From contig CP075365.1 in assembly GCA_019454125.1 (NCBI GenBank), positions 986,218-1,050,217 of the forward strand: 64,000 bases of DNA. The letters are read 5' to 3'. Below are positions 15,799-24,468 of this stretch, piece by piece; the stretch's first letter is position 1; every line of letters begins with the position of its first letter. This stretch comes from Fimbriimonadaceae bacterium (GTDB lineage Bacteria; Armatimonadota; Fimbriimonadia; Fimbriimonadales; Fimbriimonadaceae). A program made the translations under genes and the position numbers. The notes below the pieces were generated by a model. That model searched no databases, was not told the DNA's origin, and was given only the letters and a program-made list of their open reading frames with translations.

Positions 15799-17081
15799 GC
15801 CCGATAGCCGTCGACACGCGCAAGGACGCCTTGCGCCGCAAGCTCTCTGAGGTGCGCCAGGCAACGCTCGATTTGCTGGACACCGTGCCGGACGACTTCT
15901 GGCGGAGGCGGATACACGGCTTCTACTCCCCGATCGGGTGGCACTTCGGCCACGTGGGCCGCACAGAGGAGTTTTGGGCGTGCCACCGCGCCATGCAGTG
16001 GCCCGTCGCAGACGACCGCCTCACCTTCCTCTTCCACGACTGCCCCGAGAACCCGAAGGACAACCGTGTGAACGTGCCGGACCGCGAAGGCTGCGTCGCC
16101 TATCTTGAAGAGACGCGCGCCTCCGCCCTAAGGGCCCTGGAGCAAGCCGATCTCGGCGCGGACGACCCGCTCATCCGGGCCGGTTACGCTTGGGAGTTTG
16201 CCTATCAGCACGAGTGCCAGCACCAGGAGACCATCTTGGAGATGCTGTGCCTCATCCACCAGGAGCTCGGATCCGCTCCCCAAGGCCCGGCGGGGGTCGA
16301 GGAAGCAGGACCCACCGGCCCCGAGTTCGTCCCCGTCGCGGGCGGGACGTTCGTGATGGGCACGGACGACCCCTTCGCCTATGACAACGAGCAAGACCCG
16401 CACTCCGTGACGGTGGCCCCTTTCGAGATCGCCCGGAGGCCCGTGACGGTTCGGGAGTGGCGCGACTTTATCGCCGACGGCGGCTACAAAGCGGACCGGT
16501 ACTGGTCGTCTGAAGGCGTCGCATGGCGCGAGGCGAGCTCGGTGGTGCGCCCAGAGTACTGGCTGGAAGACCTCTGCCACGCCTATGGCGTGCGCGGGCC
16601 AAGAGAACTCGAACCGGACCAGCCGGTCCAAGGCGTCTCGTGGTTCGAGGCCGAGGCGTTCGCCAACTGGAGCGGGTGCCGGCTGCCGACGGAAGCGGAA
16701 TGGGAGAGCCTTTGGGGAAGTGCGCGGTGGCCTTGGGGCGAGCAGGATCCCACACCCGACCGTGCCAACCTCCGGCCACAGGCGGAGCACCCAGTGCCGC
16801 CACCGGACGGCGGGGCGACCACGAGCGGCGTCCTGGGCCTGGCTGGCGGCGTCTGGGAATGGACGTCAACCCCGTTTTCGCCCTATCCCGGTTTCTCCGC
16901 CTTTCCGTACGAAGGTTATTCCGCCGCCCACATGGACGGCCGTCACCGCGTCTGCCGTGGAGGGTCGTGGGCGACCTCGCCCGCGATCGCCCGCCGCACG
17001 TTCCGCAACTGGTACGTCCCGACGTACCGCCAAGGCTTTCTCGGGGTTCGACTGGCGCGTTCGACCGCTTCTGGCGGGTAG
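15795..17081 (+). CDS. egtB: Ergothioneine sulfoxide synthase
   Basis: A 428-residue non-haem iron enzyme that couples hercynine to a cysteine donor with O2. The N-terminal DinB-like domain supplies His50, His139 and His143 (PIGWHFGHVGR and YQHECQHQETIL), in the spacing of the iron triad known from mycobacterial EgtB. The C-terminal part is a formylglycine-generating-enzyme-like fold (GGTFVMGTDDPFAYDNE, VQGVSWFEAEAFANW, GLAGGVWEWTSTPF, HRVCRGGSWATSPAIARRTF). GTG 15795 overlaps the egtD stop. Whether cysteine or gamma-glutamylcysteine is used is not visible. No egtC or egtE is nearby, so the last steps must be coded elsewhere. Confidence 0.93.
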   Translation: MSPIAVDTRKDALRRKLSEVRQATLDLLDTVPDDFWRRRIHGFYSPIGWHFGHVGRTEEFWACHRAMQWPVADDRLTFLFHDCPENPKDNRVNVPDREGCVAYLEETRASALRALEQADLGADDPLIRAGYAWEFAYQHECQHQETILEMLCLIHQELGSAPQGPAGVEEAGPTGPEFVPVAGGTFVMGTDDPFAYDNEQDPHSVTVAPFEIARRPVTVREWRDFIADGGYKADRYWSSEGVAWREASSVVRPEYWLEDLCHAYGVRGPRELEPDQPVQGVSWFEAEAFANWSGCRLPTEAEWESLWGSARWPWGEQDPTPDRANLRPQAEHPVPPPDGGATTSGVLGLAGGVWEWTSTPFSPYPGFSAFPYEGYSAAHMDGRHRVCRGGSWATSPAIARRTFRNWYVPTYRQGFLGVRLARSTASGG

Positions 17082-17093
17082 GGTTGCAGACTC

Positions 17094-17828
17094 GTGGTCG
17101 AATTCCGCGATGTGAGCGTTTCCTACGGCCCGCTGAAGGCCGTTGACGGGGTGGACTTGACCGTGCCGGACGGGCGGACCTATGCCCTCATCGGCCCGAG
17201 CGGGTGCGGCAAATCGACTCTGTTGAGGTGCGTGGTCGGTCTCGTTTGGCCGACCAGCGGCTCGGTGAGAGTGCAAGGCGAGCCCGTTACGCGGGAGCGA
17301 GTCGTGACCTTGCGCCGAAAGCTGGGCTACGTCATCCAGGACGGCGGCCTTTTCCCGCACCTTACGGCCCGGGCGAACGTGGAAGCCATGCCGAGGCACT
17401 TGGGCTGGGACGGGACCAAGACCAGAGAACGGACGCGAGAGCTGGCCGAGACCGTCCACCTCGCCGAAGACGCGCTCGACCGCTACCCTGCGGAACTGAG
17501 CGGCGGTCAGCGGCAACGGGTCGCGCTGATGCGCGCGCTCGCCTTGGACCCGCCCGTGCTGCTGCTTGACGAGCCGCTCGCCGCGCTCGACCCCATGGTC
17601 CGGAACTCCTTGCAGACCGAGCTCAAGGAAGTCTGTGACCGGCTCAAGAAGACGGTGGTGCTCGTCACCCACGACATGGCCGAAGCCGCGTACCTGGCCG
17701 AAACGATTGTCTTGGTGCGTGAAGGCCGCATCGTGCAGCAAGGCTCGCTGGATGAGCTCCGCTCTAGGCCGGCCGTCCCGTTCGTCGAAGAGTTCATCGC
17801 CGCCCAAAGGAGCCTGGTGGCGCTGTGA
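17094..17828 (+). CDS. ABC transporter ATPase, EgtV/OpuBA-like
   Basis: A 244-residue ATPase. Walker A is GPSGCGKST, the signature LSGGQRQRVALMRAL, Walker B VLLLDEPLAALD, and the switch His is in VLVTHDMAEA. Sequence and partner place it in the osmoprotectant/betaine (OpuBA/ProV) group, but it lacks the C-terminal CBS domains of OpuCA-type proteins. It begins 12 bases after egtB with GTG and overlaps the next gene by GTGA, forming one transcription unit with egtD-egtB. The EgtUV ergothioneine importers belong to this same family, so ergothioneine or hercynine is the likely cargo; this is inferred from context. Confidence 0.88.
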   Translation: MVEFRDVSVSYGPLKAVDGVDLTVPDGRTYALIGPSGCGKSTLLRCVVGLVWPTSGSVRVQGEPVTRERVVTLRRKLGYVIQDGGLFPHLTARANVEAMPRHLGWDGTKTRERTRELAETVHLAEDALDRYPAELSGGQRQRVALMRALALDPPVLLLDEPLAALDPMVRNSLQTELKEVCDRLKKTVVLVTHDMAEAAYLAETIVLVREGRIVQQGSLDELRSRPAVPFVEEFIAAQRSLVAL

Positions 17829-19306
17829 GGGTTCACGCCTTCCTCCTCTGCCTGCTTGCCGGGTTTGCCGCCGGGGAGACCGTCACGGTCGGTTCAAAGC
17901 GGTTTGTGGAGAGCTACGTGCTCGCGGAGATCGCAAAGGGCCTGGCGGAACGCGAGGGCCTTACCGTCGACCATAAGCAGGGGATGGGCGGGACGGCCGT
18001 CCTTTGGCAAGCCTTGGAAGGGGGCCAGATCCAGGCCTATCCGGAATACACGGGGACGATCAGCGAGGAGATCCTCAAGCTGAAGGGGAAGGCGACGCCC
18101 GAGCAGCTGAGCGAAGGCTTGAAAGCGCGCGGCATCGGCATGACGGCCGAGCTCGGTTTCAACAACACCTACGCCTTCGTGATGCGCGAGGACAGGGCAG
18201 AGCGGCTTGGGGTCGCCACCATAAGCGACCTCTTGCGGCAACCCGACATGCGGGTGGCGCTGACCCCAGAGTTCTTGAACCGGAGCGACGGCTGGCCCGC
18301 AGTCAGCCGTGCCTATGGCCTCCCGCAAAAGGACGTCACGTCCGTCGACCACGCCCTGGGTTACCAGGCGCTCTCGAGCGGCCGGGCCGACGTCAAGGAT
18401 GCTTACTCCACAGACGCCCAGATCGCAGACCTGAAACTGCGGCTGTTGGTGGACGACAAAAACTTCTTCCCGGCGTACCGGGCCGTCTATCTCTACCGGC
18501 TTGACGCCCCCAGGGCCCTGGTCGCGGCTTTGGAGAAAGCGGCGGGCACGTTGGACGAGCCGAAGATGACGGCGCTGAACGCCGAGGCGACCCGTACGAC
18601 CGACTACGCCGCCGCGGCCCAGAAGTACCTTGCCGAACAGCCTGCGGGCGCGGCGGCCCCGGAGGCACCTGCCCCACAACGGGATTTGCTGGCAGAGACG
18701 ATGCAACTGGTCGGCCAGCACCTGACGATGGTTGCGGCGGCGGTGGTCCTCGGGGTGGCGGCAGGCGTCCCCCTGGGCGTGCTGGCAGCGCGGGGCCACC
18801 CGCTCGGTCAGGCAGCGCTGGCGCTTGCCGGAATCGTCCAGACCGTGCCGAGCATCGCCCTCCTCCTGTTCCTGATCCCGGTCTTCGGGCTCGGGGCGGG
18901 CGCGGCGATCGCGGCCCTTTTCCTCTATTCGCTTTTGCCCATCGTGCGAAACACGGCGGCGGGTCTGCAGAGCGTGCCCCTCTCTATCCGAGAGTCAGCG
19001 GCTGCCATTGGTTTCGAGCCGGGCGCCCAGTTGCGAAAGGTGGGCCTGCCCTTGGCGGCCCGCACCATCGTCGCCGGGATAAAGACCAGTGCCGTCATCA
19101 GCGTCGGCAACGCGACTTTGGCCGCGTTCATCGGGGCGGGCGGCCTGGGCCAACCGATTGTGAGCGGCCTCGCCCTGAATAACATCGGAGTGATGATGCA
19201 AGGTGCTGTCCCCGCCGCGCTCCTCGCCCTCGCCGTGCAGTTCGCGTTCGAGGGGGTCGAGCGACTCGTGGTGCCGGAAGGGCTGCGGCGGGAGGCAGCC
19301 CGTTGA
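17825..19306 (+). CDS. Substrate-binding protein/permease fusion, EgtU/OpuC-like
   Basis: A 493-residue two-domain transporter subunit. After a signal peptide (MRVHAFLLCLLAGFAAG) comes a betaine-type binding domain (VGSKRFVESYVLAEIAKGL, MGGTAVLWQALEGGQI, YPEYTGTI, FNNTYAFVMR) to about residue 275. An Ala/Pro linker (AAAPEAPAPQ) leads to a permease domain with the EAA loop region (ESAAAIGFEPGAQLRKVGL) and FIGAGGLGQPI. EgtU of Helicobacter and Streptococcus is also a binding protein/permease fusion, but with the permease first; here the binding domain is N-terminal. Its position behind egtD-egtB makes an ergothioneine-related cargo the best guess; glycine betaine or choline remains possible. 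Confidence 0.88.
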   Translation: MRVHAFLLCLLAGFAAGETVTVGSKRFVESYVLAEIAKGLAEREGLTVDHKQGMGGTAVLWQALEGGQIQAYPEYTGTISEEILKLKGKATPEQLSEGLKARGIGMTAELGFNNTYAFVMREDRAERLGVATISDLLRQPDMRVALTPEFLNRSDGWPAVSRAYGLPQKDVTSVDHALGYQALSSGRADVKDAYSTDAQIADLKLRLLVDDKNFFPAYRAVYLYRLDAPRALVAALEKAAGTLDEPKMTALNAEATRTTDYAAAAQKYLAEQPAGAAAPEAPAPQRDLLAETMQLVGQHLTMVAAAVVLGVAAGVPLGVLAARGHPLGQAALALAGIVQTVPSIALLLFLIPVFGLGAGAAIAALFLYSLLPIVRNTAAGLQSVPLSIRESAAAIGFEPGAQLRKVGLPLAARTIVAGIKTSAVISVGNATLAAFIGAGGLGQPIVSGLALNNIGVMMQGAVPAALLALAVQFAFEGVERLVVPEGLRREAAR

Positions 19307-20028
19307 GCGAGGTAAAGCGCCGCATCTCGCTGGCCGAGCCCGTCACCCAGCTGAAGTCCATCAAGATCGTGGACAACGGCGAGCCGCTGGTCGACTACAC
19401 CACGCTCAGCCCGCGGATCCGGGTGAGCCGCCCGCGCTTCCTCTATAAGCGCGTCACCTATCTGCGGCAGTCCGTCGCGGAGATGCTCTTTCGCGCGGCG
19501 GAGGCGCTCCCACCGGGATACTCGCTCTCCGTGATCGAGGGGTGGCGCCCTCCCTACATCCAGCGTCGGATGTACCTCTCGACTTGGGCCCGCTTCAAGG
19601 CCAGGAACCCGGAGTGGAGCGACGCGCAGCTCCGTAGGGTCGTCAACCAGTTCACTGCGCCGATCCACGGGCGCGTACCTCCTCCGCATTCGACTGGCGC
19701 CGCCTTAGACGTCGTCCTGAGTGACAAGGACGGCAACGAATACGACCACTCGAAGCCCTACGAGCTTCACGACGCCCGGTCGTTCGCGTTCGAGGCGCCT
19801 GAGCTTTCGGCCGAGTCCCGCGAGTACCGGACGATCTTGGCCGGGGCCCTTCGCGCCGGCGGGCTGACCAACTACCCCAGCGAGTGGTGGCACTGGTCTT
19901 ACGGCGACCAGGGCTGGGCGTACCGGACCGGTGCCCCCCATGCGATTTACGGCCCCACCGAACCGCCCGATTGGGCCGGGGCCCCAGAAGACATGCACGA
20001 TGGCCCCCTCGTCTGGGCAGAAGCCTAA
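19303..20028 (+). CDS. D-alanyl-D-alanine dipeptidase-like M15 peptidase
   Basis: A 241-residue zinc peptidase of the VanX/DdpX group. The zinc ligands are visible: His and Asp in PPHSTGAALDVVL (HxxGxAxD) and the second His in SEWWHWSYGD (ExxH), where the Glu is the general base. VIEGWRPPYIQRRMY is typical of VanX-like proteins. The family cleaves D-Ala-D-Ala dipeptides. TTG 19303 overlaps the transporter stop (TTGA) and has GGGAGG 7 bases upstream, so it belongs to the egt operon by structure. Why a dipeptidase sits here is not known. No signal peptide is seen, so it acts in the cytoplasm. Confidence 0.88.
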   Translation: MSEVKRRISLAEPVTQLKSIKIVDNGEPLVDYTTLSPRIRVSRPRFLYKRVTYLRQSVAEMLFRAAEALPPGYSLSVIEGWRPPYIQRRMYLSTWARFKARNPEWSDAQLRRVVNQFTAPIHGRVPPPHSTGAALDVVLSDKDGNEYDHSKPYELHDARSFAFEAPELSAESREYRTILAGALRAGGLTNYPSEWWHWSYGDQGWAYRTGAPHAIYGPTEPPDWAGAPEDMHDGPLVWAEA

Positions 20029-21337
20029 CGTGGTCTGGATCTATAACCTGCTGATCGTCCTGACGTTCCCCCTCTGGGTGCCCTGGATGCTGTTGCGCGC
20101 GAGCCGCCGCAGCGAGAAGGTCGACTGGAACCAGAGGCTCGGAGACTACCGCCTCCCGAAGCGAGACCCGGCCCGGCCACGGCTCTGGCTGCACGCGGTC
20201 TCGGTGGGCGAGGTCGTTGCCGCCCGCCCCGTCCTGCGCGCCTTGCGGCGGCGGATGCCCGAAGCCGAGGTCGTTCTAAGCGTGACCACCAGCAGCGGCC
20301 ACCGCACCGCCCGCGAGACGGCCGAAGGGCTCTACGACCACCTCGTCTACTTCCCGATCGACGTGCCGCGCTTTACGATCGGGGCCCTGGTGCGGGTCCG
20401 GCCGGCCGTCGTCGCGATCATGGAGACCGAACTCTGGATGAACTTCCTCTGGGCGTGCGACCTGGTCGAGGCCGAGACCTTCGTCATCAACGCCCGCATG
20501 AGCGACGGCGCGTTTCGCCGGGCGAAGTTCGTCCGGTTCTTCTACCGCTCACTGCTCTCCTACGTGGACCGAGTCCTCGCCCAGACCGAGACCGACGCCG
20601 AGCGCTTCCGGTTCTTGGGCGCACGCGAAGTCGAAGTCCTTGGCAACACGAAGTTCGACGAGGCGGCGGACGCCCTCCCTGGCGCGGACGGCCAGGACCG
20701 CGTCGACCTGCGCCAGCAGTTGGGGTTCTCGCCCGACGACCCCGTGATCGTGGTCGGTTCGACGCGGAGCGAGATTGAGGAGCACCTCGTGCGGGACACC
20801 CTGCTGGACCCCTCTCTGGCCGAGGCCCGGGTCGTCTGGGCACCGCGCCACATCGAACGCGCAGGACATGTGGAGGCCTGCCTCCGCGTTGTGGCAGACC
20901 GACACGGCGGCGAAGTCCGACGGCGGTCCGCCGCCGAAACGGGGAAGTACCTCGTGCTCGATACTTATGGCGAGTTGGCCCGCCTCTACGCCGTAGGAGA
21001 CGTGGTCGTGGTCGGCGGCGGGTTTGACCGGCTTGGCGGACAGAACATCCTCCAGCCATTGGCCCATGGGAAGCCGGTCGTCCATGGCCCGCACATGGGG
21101 AACTTCCGCGACGTGAGCCGTGCCGCCCTTCGGGCGGGCGCCAGCTTCGTGGCGGCGGACAGCACCTCCCTCGCCGCTACCCTATCGAACCTGCTCATCG
21201 ACGCCGAGCGTCGGCGCGAGTGCGGCGACGCGGGGCGGGCCCTGGTCGAATCCAACCTTGGTGCAAGCGAGCACTACGCCGAAATCCTCGCAAGAGCGCT
21301 CGAGGAAGCTAAGACTCCCGCCTCCGCAAAGGTCTAG
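20000..21337 (+). CDS. waaA: 3-deoxy-D-manno-octulosonate (Kdo) transferase
   Basis: A 445-residue GT30 enzyme that adds Kdo to lipid A precursors at the inner membrane. It starts with a membrane anchor (WIYNLLIVLTFPLWVPWMLL), then LWLHAVSVGEVVAARPVL with the catalytic Glu, VLSVTTSSGHRTA, METELWMNFLWACD, VLGNTKFDEAAD, and the C-terminal VVVVGGGFDRLGGQNILQPLAHGKPVVHGPHMGNF. This shows the cell makes LPS. ATG 20000 overlaps the dipeptidase by 29 bases; GTG 20030, one base after the dipeptidase stop, is an equally good start. Confidence 0.93.
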   Translation: MAPSSGQKPNVVWIYNLLIVLTFPLWVPWMLLRASRRSEKVDWNQRLGDYRLPKRDPARPRLWLHAVSVGEVVAARPVLRALRRRMPEAEVVLSVTTSSGHRTARETAEGLYDHLVYFPIDVPRFTIGALVRVRPAVVAIMETELWMNFLWACDLVEAETFVINARMSDGAFRRAKFVRFFYRSLLSYVDRVLAQTETDAERFRFLGAREVEVLGNTKFDEAADALPGADGQDRVDLRQQLGFSPDDPVIVVGSTRSEIEEHLVRDTLLDPSLAEARVVWAPRHIERAGHVEACLRVVADRHGGEVRRRSAAETGKYLVLDTYGELARLYAVGDVVVVGGGFDRLGGQNILQPLAHGKPVVHGPHMGNFRDVSRAALRAGASFVAADSTSLAATLSNLLIDAERRRECGDAGRALVESNLGASEHYAEILARALEEAKTPASAKV

Positions 21338-21370
21338 CGCCCGACGGACTCCTGGTACAACGGTCAAAGG

Positions 21371-23062
21371 ATGCACCGTGGCTGGGAGCTTCTGCTCGAC
21401 CTTCTCGTGACCTTGACCGCCGCCACGGTCTTCGGGCTGCTCATGGAGCGGATCCGACAAAGCTCGGTCGTGGGCTTCATCATCGCCGGGGTCATCGTCG
21501 GGCCGAGCGTGGCTAGGCTCGTCCAGGATCCCGACACCGTCACGGTCATCGCCGAGCTTGGCGTCGCCCTGCTCCTTTTCACGATCGGCCTGGAATTCTC
21601 ACTGCAACGTTTGATCCGGCTCGGCCGGGTCGCGACCTTAGGAGGGCTGCTCCAGATCAGCTTGGTGACGGTCGTGACCGGGTTGGTCGCCTTGGCTTTT
21701 GGGCTCGACTGGCGGGCCGCCCTCGCCCTTGGCCTTGTCGCGAGCCTTGCCAGCACCGCCGTCGTGCTCCGACTGCTGAAGACGAACAAAGCGCTGGAGG
21801 GCGCCCACGGCAAGAACTCAATCGGCATTTTGCTCATGCAGGACGTCGCCGTCGTGCCCATCGTGATCCTCCTGACCACTCTGGGGACGTCCGGCGAGAG
21901 AGCCGCGCCGCTCGGCGAGACCCTCATCAAAGCGAGCCTCCTCGTCGGCGCCTTGGCCCTCTTCGTGATGCTGGTCCTGCCGCGAATGCTCGACACGAAG
22001 ACTTTTGCCCGAAACCGAGAGTTCGCGGTCCTCGTTGCGATGGCGACCGCCGTCGCCGCCACCTGGGGTGGGCATGCGGCCGGGCTCTCACCCGCCCTTG
22101 GCACCTTTCTCGCCGGGTTGCTGCTGGCCGAATCACCCTTCGCACACCAGATGCGGGCCGACGTGAACGCCTTCAAAACGCTCTTCATCACGCTCTTCTT
22201 CGCCTCGATCGGGATGGTGCTCGACCTTCGGTTCGTGGGTGAGAACCTCGGGATCGTCCTCGCGACCCTGATCCCGGTGATGGTCGGCAAGGCCGTCCTC
22301 ACCGCATTGGCCTGCCGCCCTTTCGTGGCGTCCTTCGTCACGTGCCTGGCGGCGGGACTCGTGCTTTCCCAGATCGGGGAGTTCTCCTTTGTGGTTGCCA
22401 AAGTCGCCCAGAGCGGCGGTTTGCTTTCTCCGTTCGTGTTCCAGCTCGTGATCGCGGTGAGCGTCCTGAGCTTAATCGTAACTCCGTATATCGTTCCGCG
22501 GGCCGTGCCTTGGGCAAAGTGGGTCGCGCTCCGCTTCTTCCCGAAAAGGGCATTAGCTGTGGAAGAACGGGCCATGCGCCCGAAGCGGTCGGGCCACGTC
22601 ATCGTGGTCGGCTTCGGCGAGGCCGGCGAGCAGTCTTGCATGGCGATTTCGGCCGCCGGCCACCAAGTGCTTGTGCTGGATACGGATCCGCGACAGGTGA
22701 GGCGAGCGGAGGCACAAGGCTTCGAGGCGCATCTTGGCGACGCCACCCAGGACGCCACTCTCGATAGGCTGAACTATCAGGATGCGCTTTGCTTGGTCGT
22801 GAGCGTGCCGGAGCCGTTGGTCTCCGCCCAGATTGTCGGCATGGCGAAATCGATCTGCCCGCATGTGCGGGTCGTCGCCCGTGCCCGGCACCACGTGCTG
22901 GCGGCAGAGATCCAGGCGGGCGGCGCCGATTTCATCGCGGACGAAGAGGCCCTCGTCGGTCAATCGCTCGGCGACCTGGTTTCCGTGTGCGCCGCCGAAT
23001 GGCGACAGGGACAAAGAAACGACTTTAGGGACTCCAGTCCTTTGAAAAGCGCGTCAGAATAA
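21371..23062 (+). CDS. Monovalent cation:proton antiporter, Kef type (CPA2)
   Basis: A 563-residue membrane protein with 12-13 helices followed by a nucleotide-binding RCK/TrkA-N domain. The membrane part has the CPA2 pattern SSVVGFIIAGVIVGPSVA, LLLFTIGLEFSLQRL and LTALACRPF. The RCK domain begins HVIVVGFGEAGEQSCMAIS, with DTDPRQVRRAEAQGFEAH as the ribose-binding acidic segment. It probably exchanges K+ or Na+ for H+ under nucleotide control. TACAAC lies 9 bases before the ATG (one mismatch to TANNNT). A lipoprotein gene follows after 5 bases. Confidence 0.9.
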   Translation: MHRGWELLLDLLVTLTAATVFGLLMERIRQSSVVGFIIAGVIVGPSVARLVQDPDTVTVIAELGVALLLFTIGLEFSLQRLIRLGRVATLGGLLQISLVTVVTGLVALAFGLDWRAALALGLVASLASTAVVLRLLKTNKALEGAHGKNSIGILLMQDVAVVPIVILLTTLGTSGERAAPLGETLIKASLLVGALALFVMLVLPRMLDTKTFARNREFAVLVAMATAVAATWGGHAAGLSPALGTFLAGLLLAESPFAHQMRADVNAFKTLFITLFFASIGMVLDLRFVGENLGIVLATLIPVMVGKAVLTALACRPFVASFVTCLAAGLVLSQIGEFSFVVAKVAQSGGLLSPFVFQLVIAVSVLSLIVTPYIVPRAVPWAKWVALRFFPKRALAVEERAMRPKRSGHVIVVGFGEAGEQSCMAISAAGHQVLVLDTDPRQVRRAEAQGFEAHLGDATQDATLDRLNYQDALCLVVSVPEPLVSAQIVGMAKSICPHVRVVARARHHVLAAEIQAGGADFIADEEALVGQSLGDLVSVCAAEWRQGQRNDFRDSSPLKSASE

Positions 23063-23067
23063 ATAGA

Positions 23068-24468
23068 GTGCGGCGCTATTCGACTGGCTTCTCCTCACGC
23101 TTAGCCCTTTTCGGGGTCTTTGGGCTCGGGCTTTCTGCGTGCGCCTATCCGGAAGTTTTTGAGGCTTCCGAGCGGAGAGCGGTCCAAGAGTATTGGCAGA
23201 AAGTCGGGAAGATCGTCGTCGAATCCGCCGGCCCAAAGGGGCAAGAATGGGTAGCGCGCCAAACCGCCGAAGGCTCGCAGTACCTCCACGCAGTCCTTTA
23301 CTTCCGGGGCAAAGATAAGCTGCCCCCCAACCAGGCAAACTCGGGTGCGCCCAGCTCGGTGGCTGCCTGGCAAGCATGGCTCGACCGCAAATACGCATTC
23401 GACGGCGAAAGGGCGGAGATTGAGGCCGCGCGACGCGACGGGCGACCTGCACCCCCGACAACGGCGCTCGACCCGGGGCCCGCTCCGGCGGACATGGTGG
23501 CTGCGCTTGGCGAGCCTCCAGAGTTGGTGGCCGCGACCCGTCCAAAGCGCTACGCATTGACCTTTGATGACGGCTACCATGTCGATTTTGTCGACAACGT
23601 AAAGGTTCGTCCGAAGTATCCCTACTACCGTTTTACCGACGGCGTTATCGCTTACGGAACTCGTTTGGGTGAAGAAACCCCCGAAAGACTCCGTGCGACC
23701 TTCGCTGCCGCGGGCGTTAGCGACTCTCTCCAGAAAGTTATGATCCGGGTTTCCCGCCTAGAAGGGGGATTCGCGTCGGTGAACACTTATGACACGGGCG
23801 TCGTGAGCGTCGGCTTTATCCAGTTCGCGGCGCTCCAACAGGGAGGAGGTTCGCTAGGGCGGATGTTGCAGTGTTTCAAAGGTTCTTCGCCAGAAGAGTT
23901 CCATAGTTCCTTTAGGCGCTATGGCATTGATGTCACAGATGATGGCTTGGTCGCGGCGGTGGACCCCTCGACCGCAGAGGAATACATCGGCGCCGAAGCT
24001 TGCATGCTTATTGTGCGCGACAAACGGCTCACGGCTGTCTTTCAGCGCGCCGGCGAGAAGTGCGAGGCGTACCGCGTCGCCCAGGTGGTGGCGGCGCGTA
24101 ACGACTTCTGCCCTGACCAGGATCGCATCCAGTTGAACCTTGGGGGGAAAACCGTCTCCGTTTGTTTTGGCGATGTTGTCCGATCCGAGGCAGGCTTGGC
24201 GACCCTCATGGACCGTAAAGTTAACGTTGGCAACTTGAGGGAGGTGGCCCGGACACTGCAACGTCTTGTGGACGCCTATGGGATCACTGACCTAAGCGGT
24301 TTGCCTAGTGTTGAGTACGACCTCATCCGCGCAAGTTCTTATCGAGAAGATTTTCTTGTAGCCGCCGACCTCTCTCAGCCTCGACAGGTCGCGGCCCCGC
24401 AGTCTCGTGCGGGAACGCGCGAGATGCGAAAGGGCTCGACCCCTTCAAAGAAGGCGTCTAAAAAGTGA
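23068..24468 (+). CDS. Lipoprotein with a lysozyme-like glycosidase region
   Basis: A 466-residue exported lipoprotein; the lipobox is LSAC after a clear hydrophobic signal. Residues about 220-300 contain VSRLEGGFASVNTYDTG, VGFIQFAALQQGGGSLGRML and YGIDVTDDG. An EGGF...D...GFIQF arrangement is seen in lysozyme/chitosanase-superfold enzymes, where Glu is catalytic, so peptidoglycan or polysaccharide cleavage is possible. The remainder is not recognised; the C-terminus is basic (KGSTPSKKASKK). GTG 23068 lies 5 bases after the antiporter stop. The 3' end overlaps the convergent glycosyltransferase by 24 bases. Confidence 0.6.
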   Translation: MRRYSTGFSSRLALFGVFGLGLSACAYPEVFEASERRAVQEYWQKVGKIVVESAGPKGQEWVARQTAEGSQYLHAVLYFRGKDKLPPNQANSGAPSSVAAWQAWLDRKYAFDGERAEIEAARRDGRPAPPTTALDPGPAPADMVAALGEPPELVAATRPKRYALTFDDGYHVDFVDNVKVRPKYPYYRFTDGVIAYGTRLGEETPERLRATFAAAGVSDSLQKVMIRVSRLEGGFASVNTYDTGVVSVGFIQFAALQQGGGSLGRMLQCFKGSSPEEFHSSFRRYGIDVTDDGLVAAVDPSTAEEYIGAEACMLIVRDKRLTAVFQRAGEKCEAYRVAQVVAARNDFCPDQDRIQLNLGGKTVSVCFGDVVRSEAGLATLMDRKVNVGNLREVARTLQRLVDAYGITDLSGLPSVEYDLIRASSYREDFLVAADLSQPRQVAAPQSRAGTREMRKGSTPSKKASKK

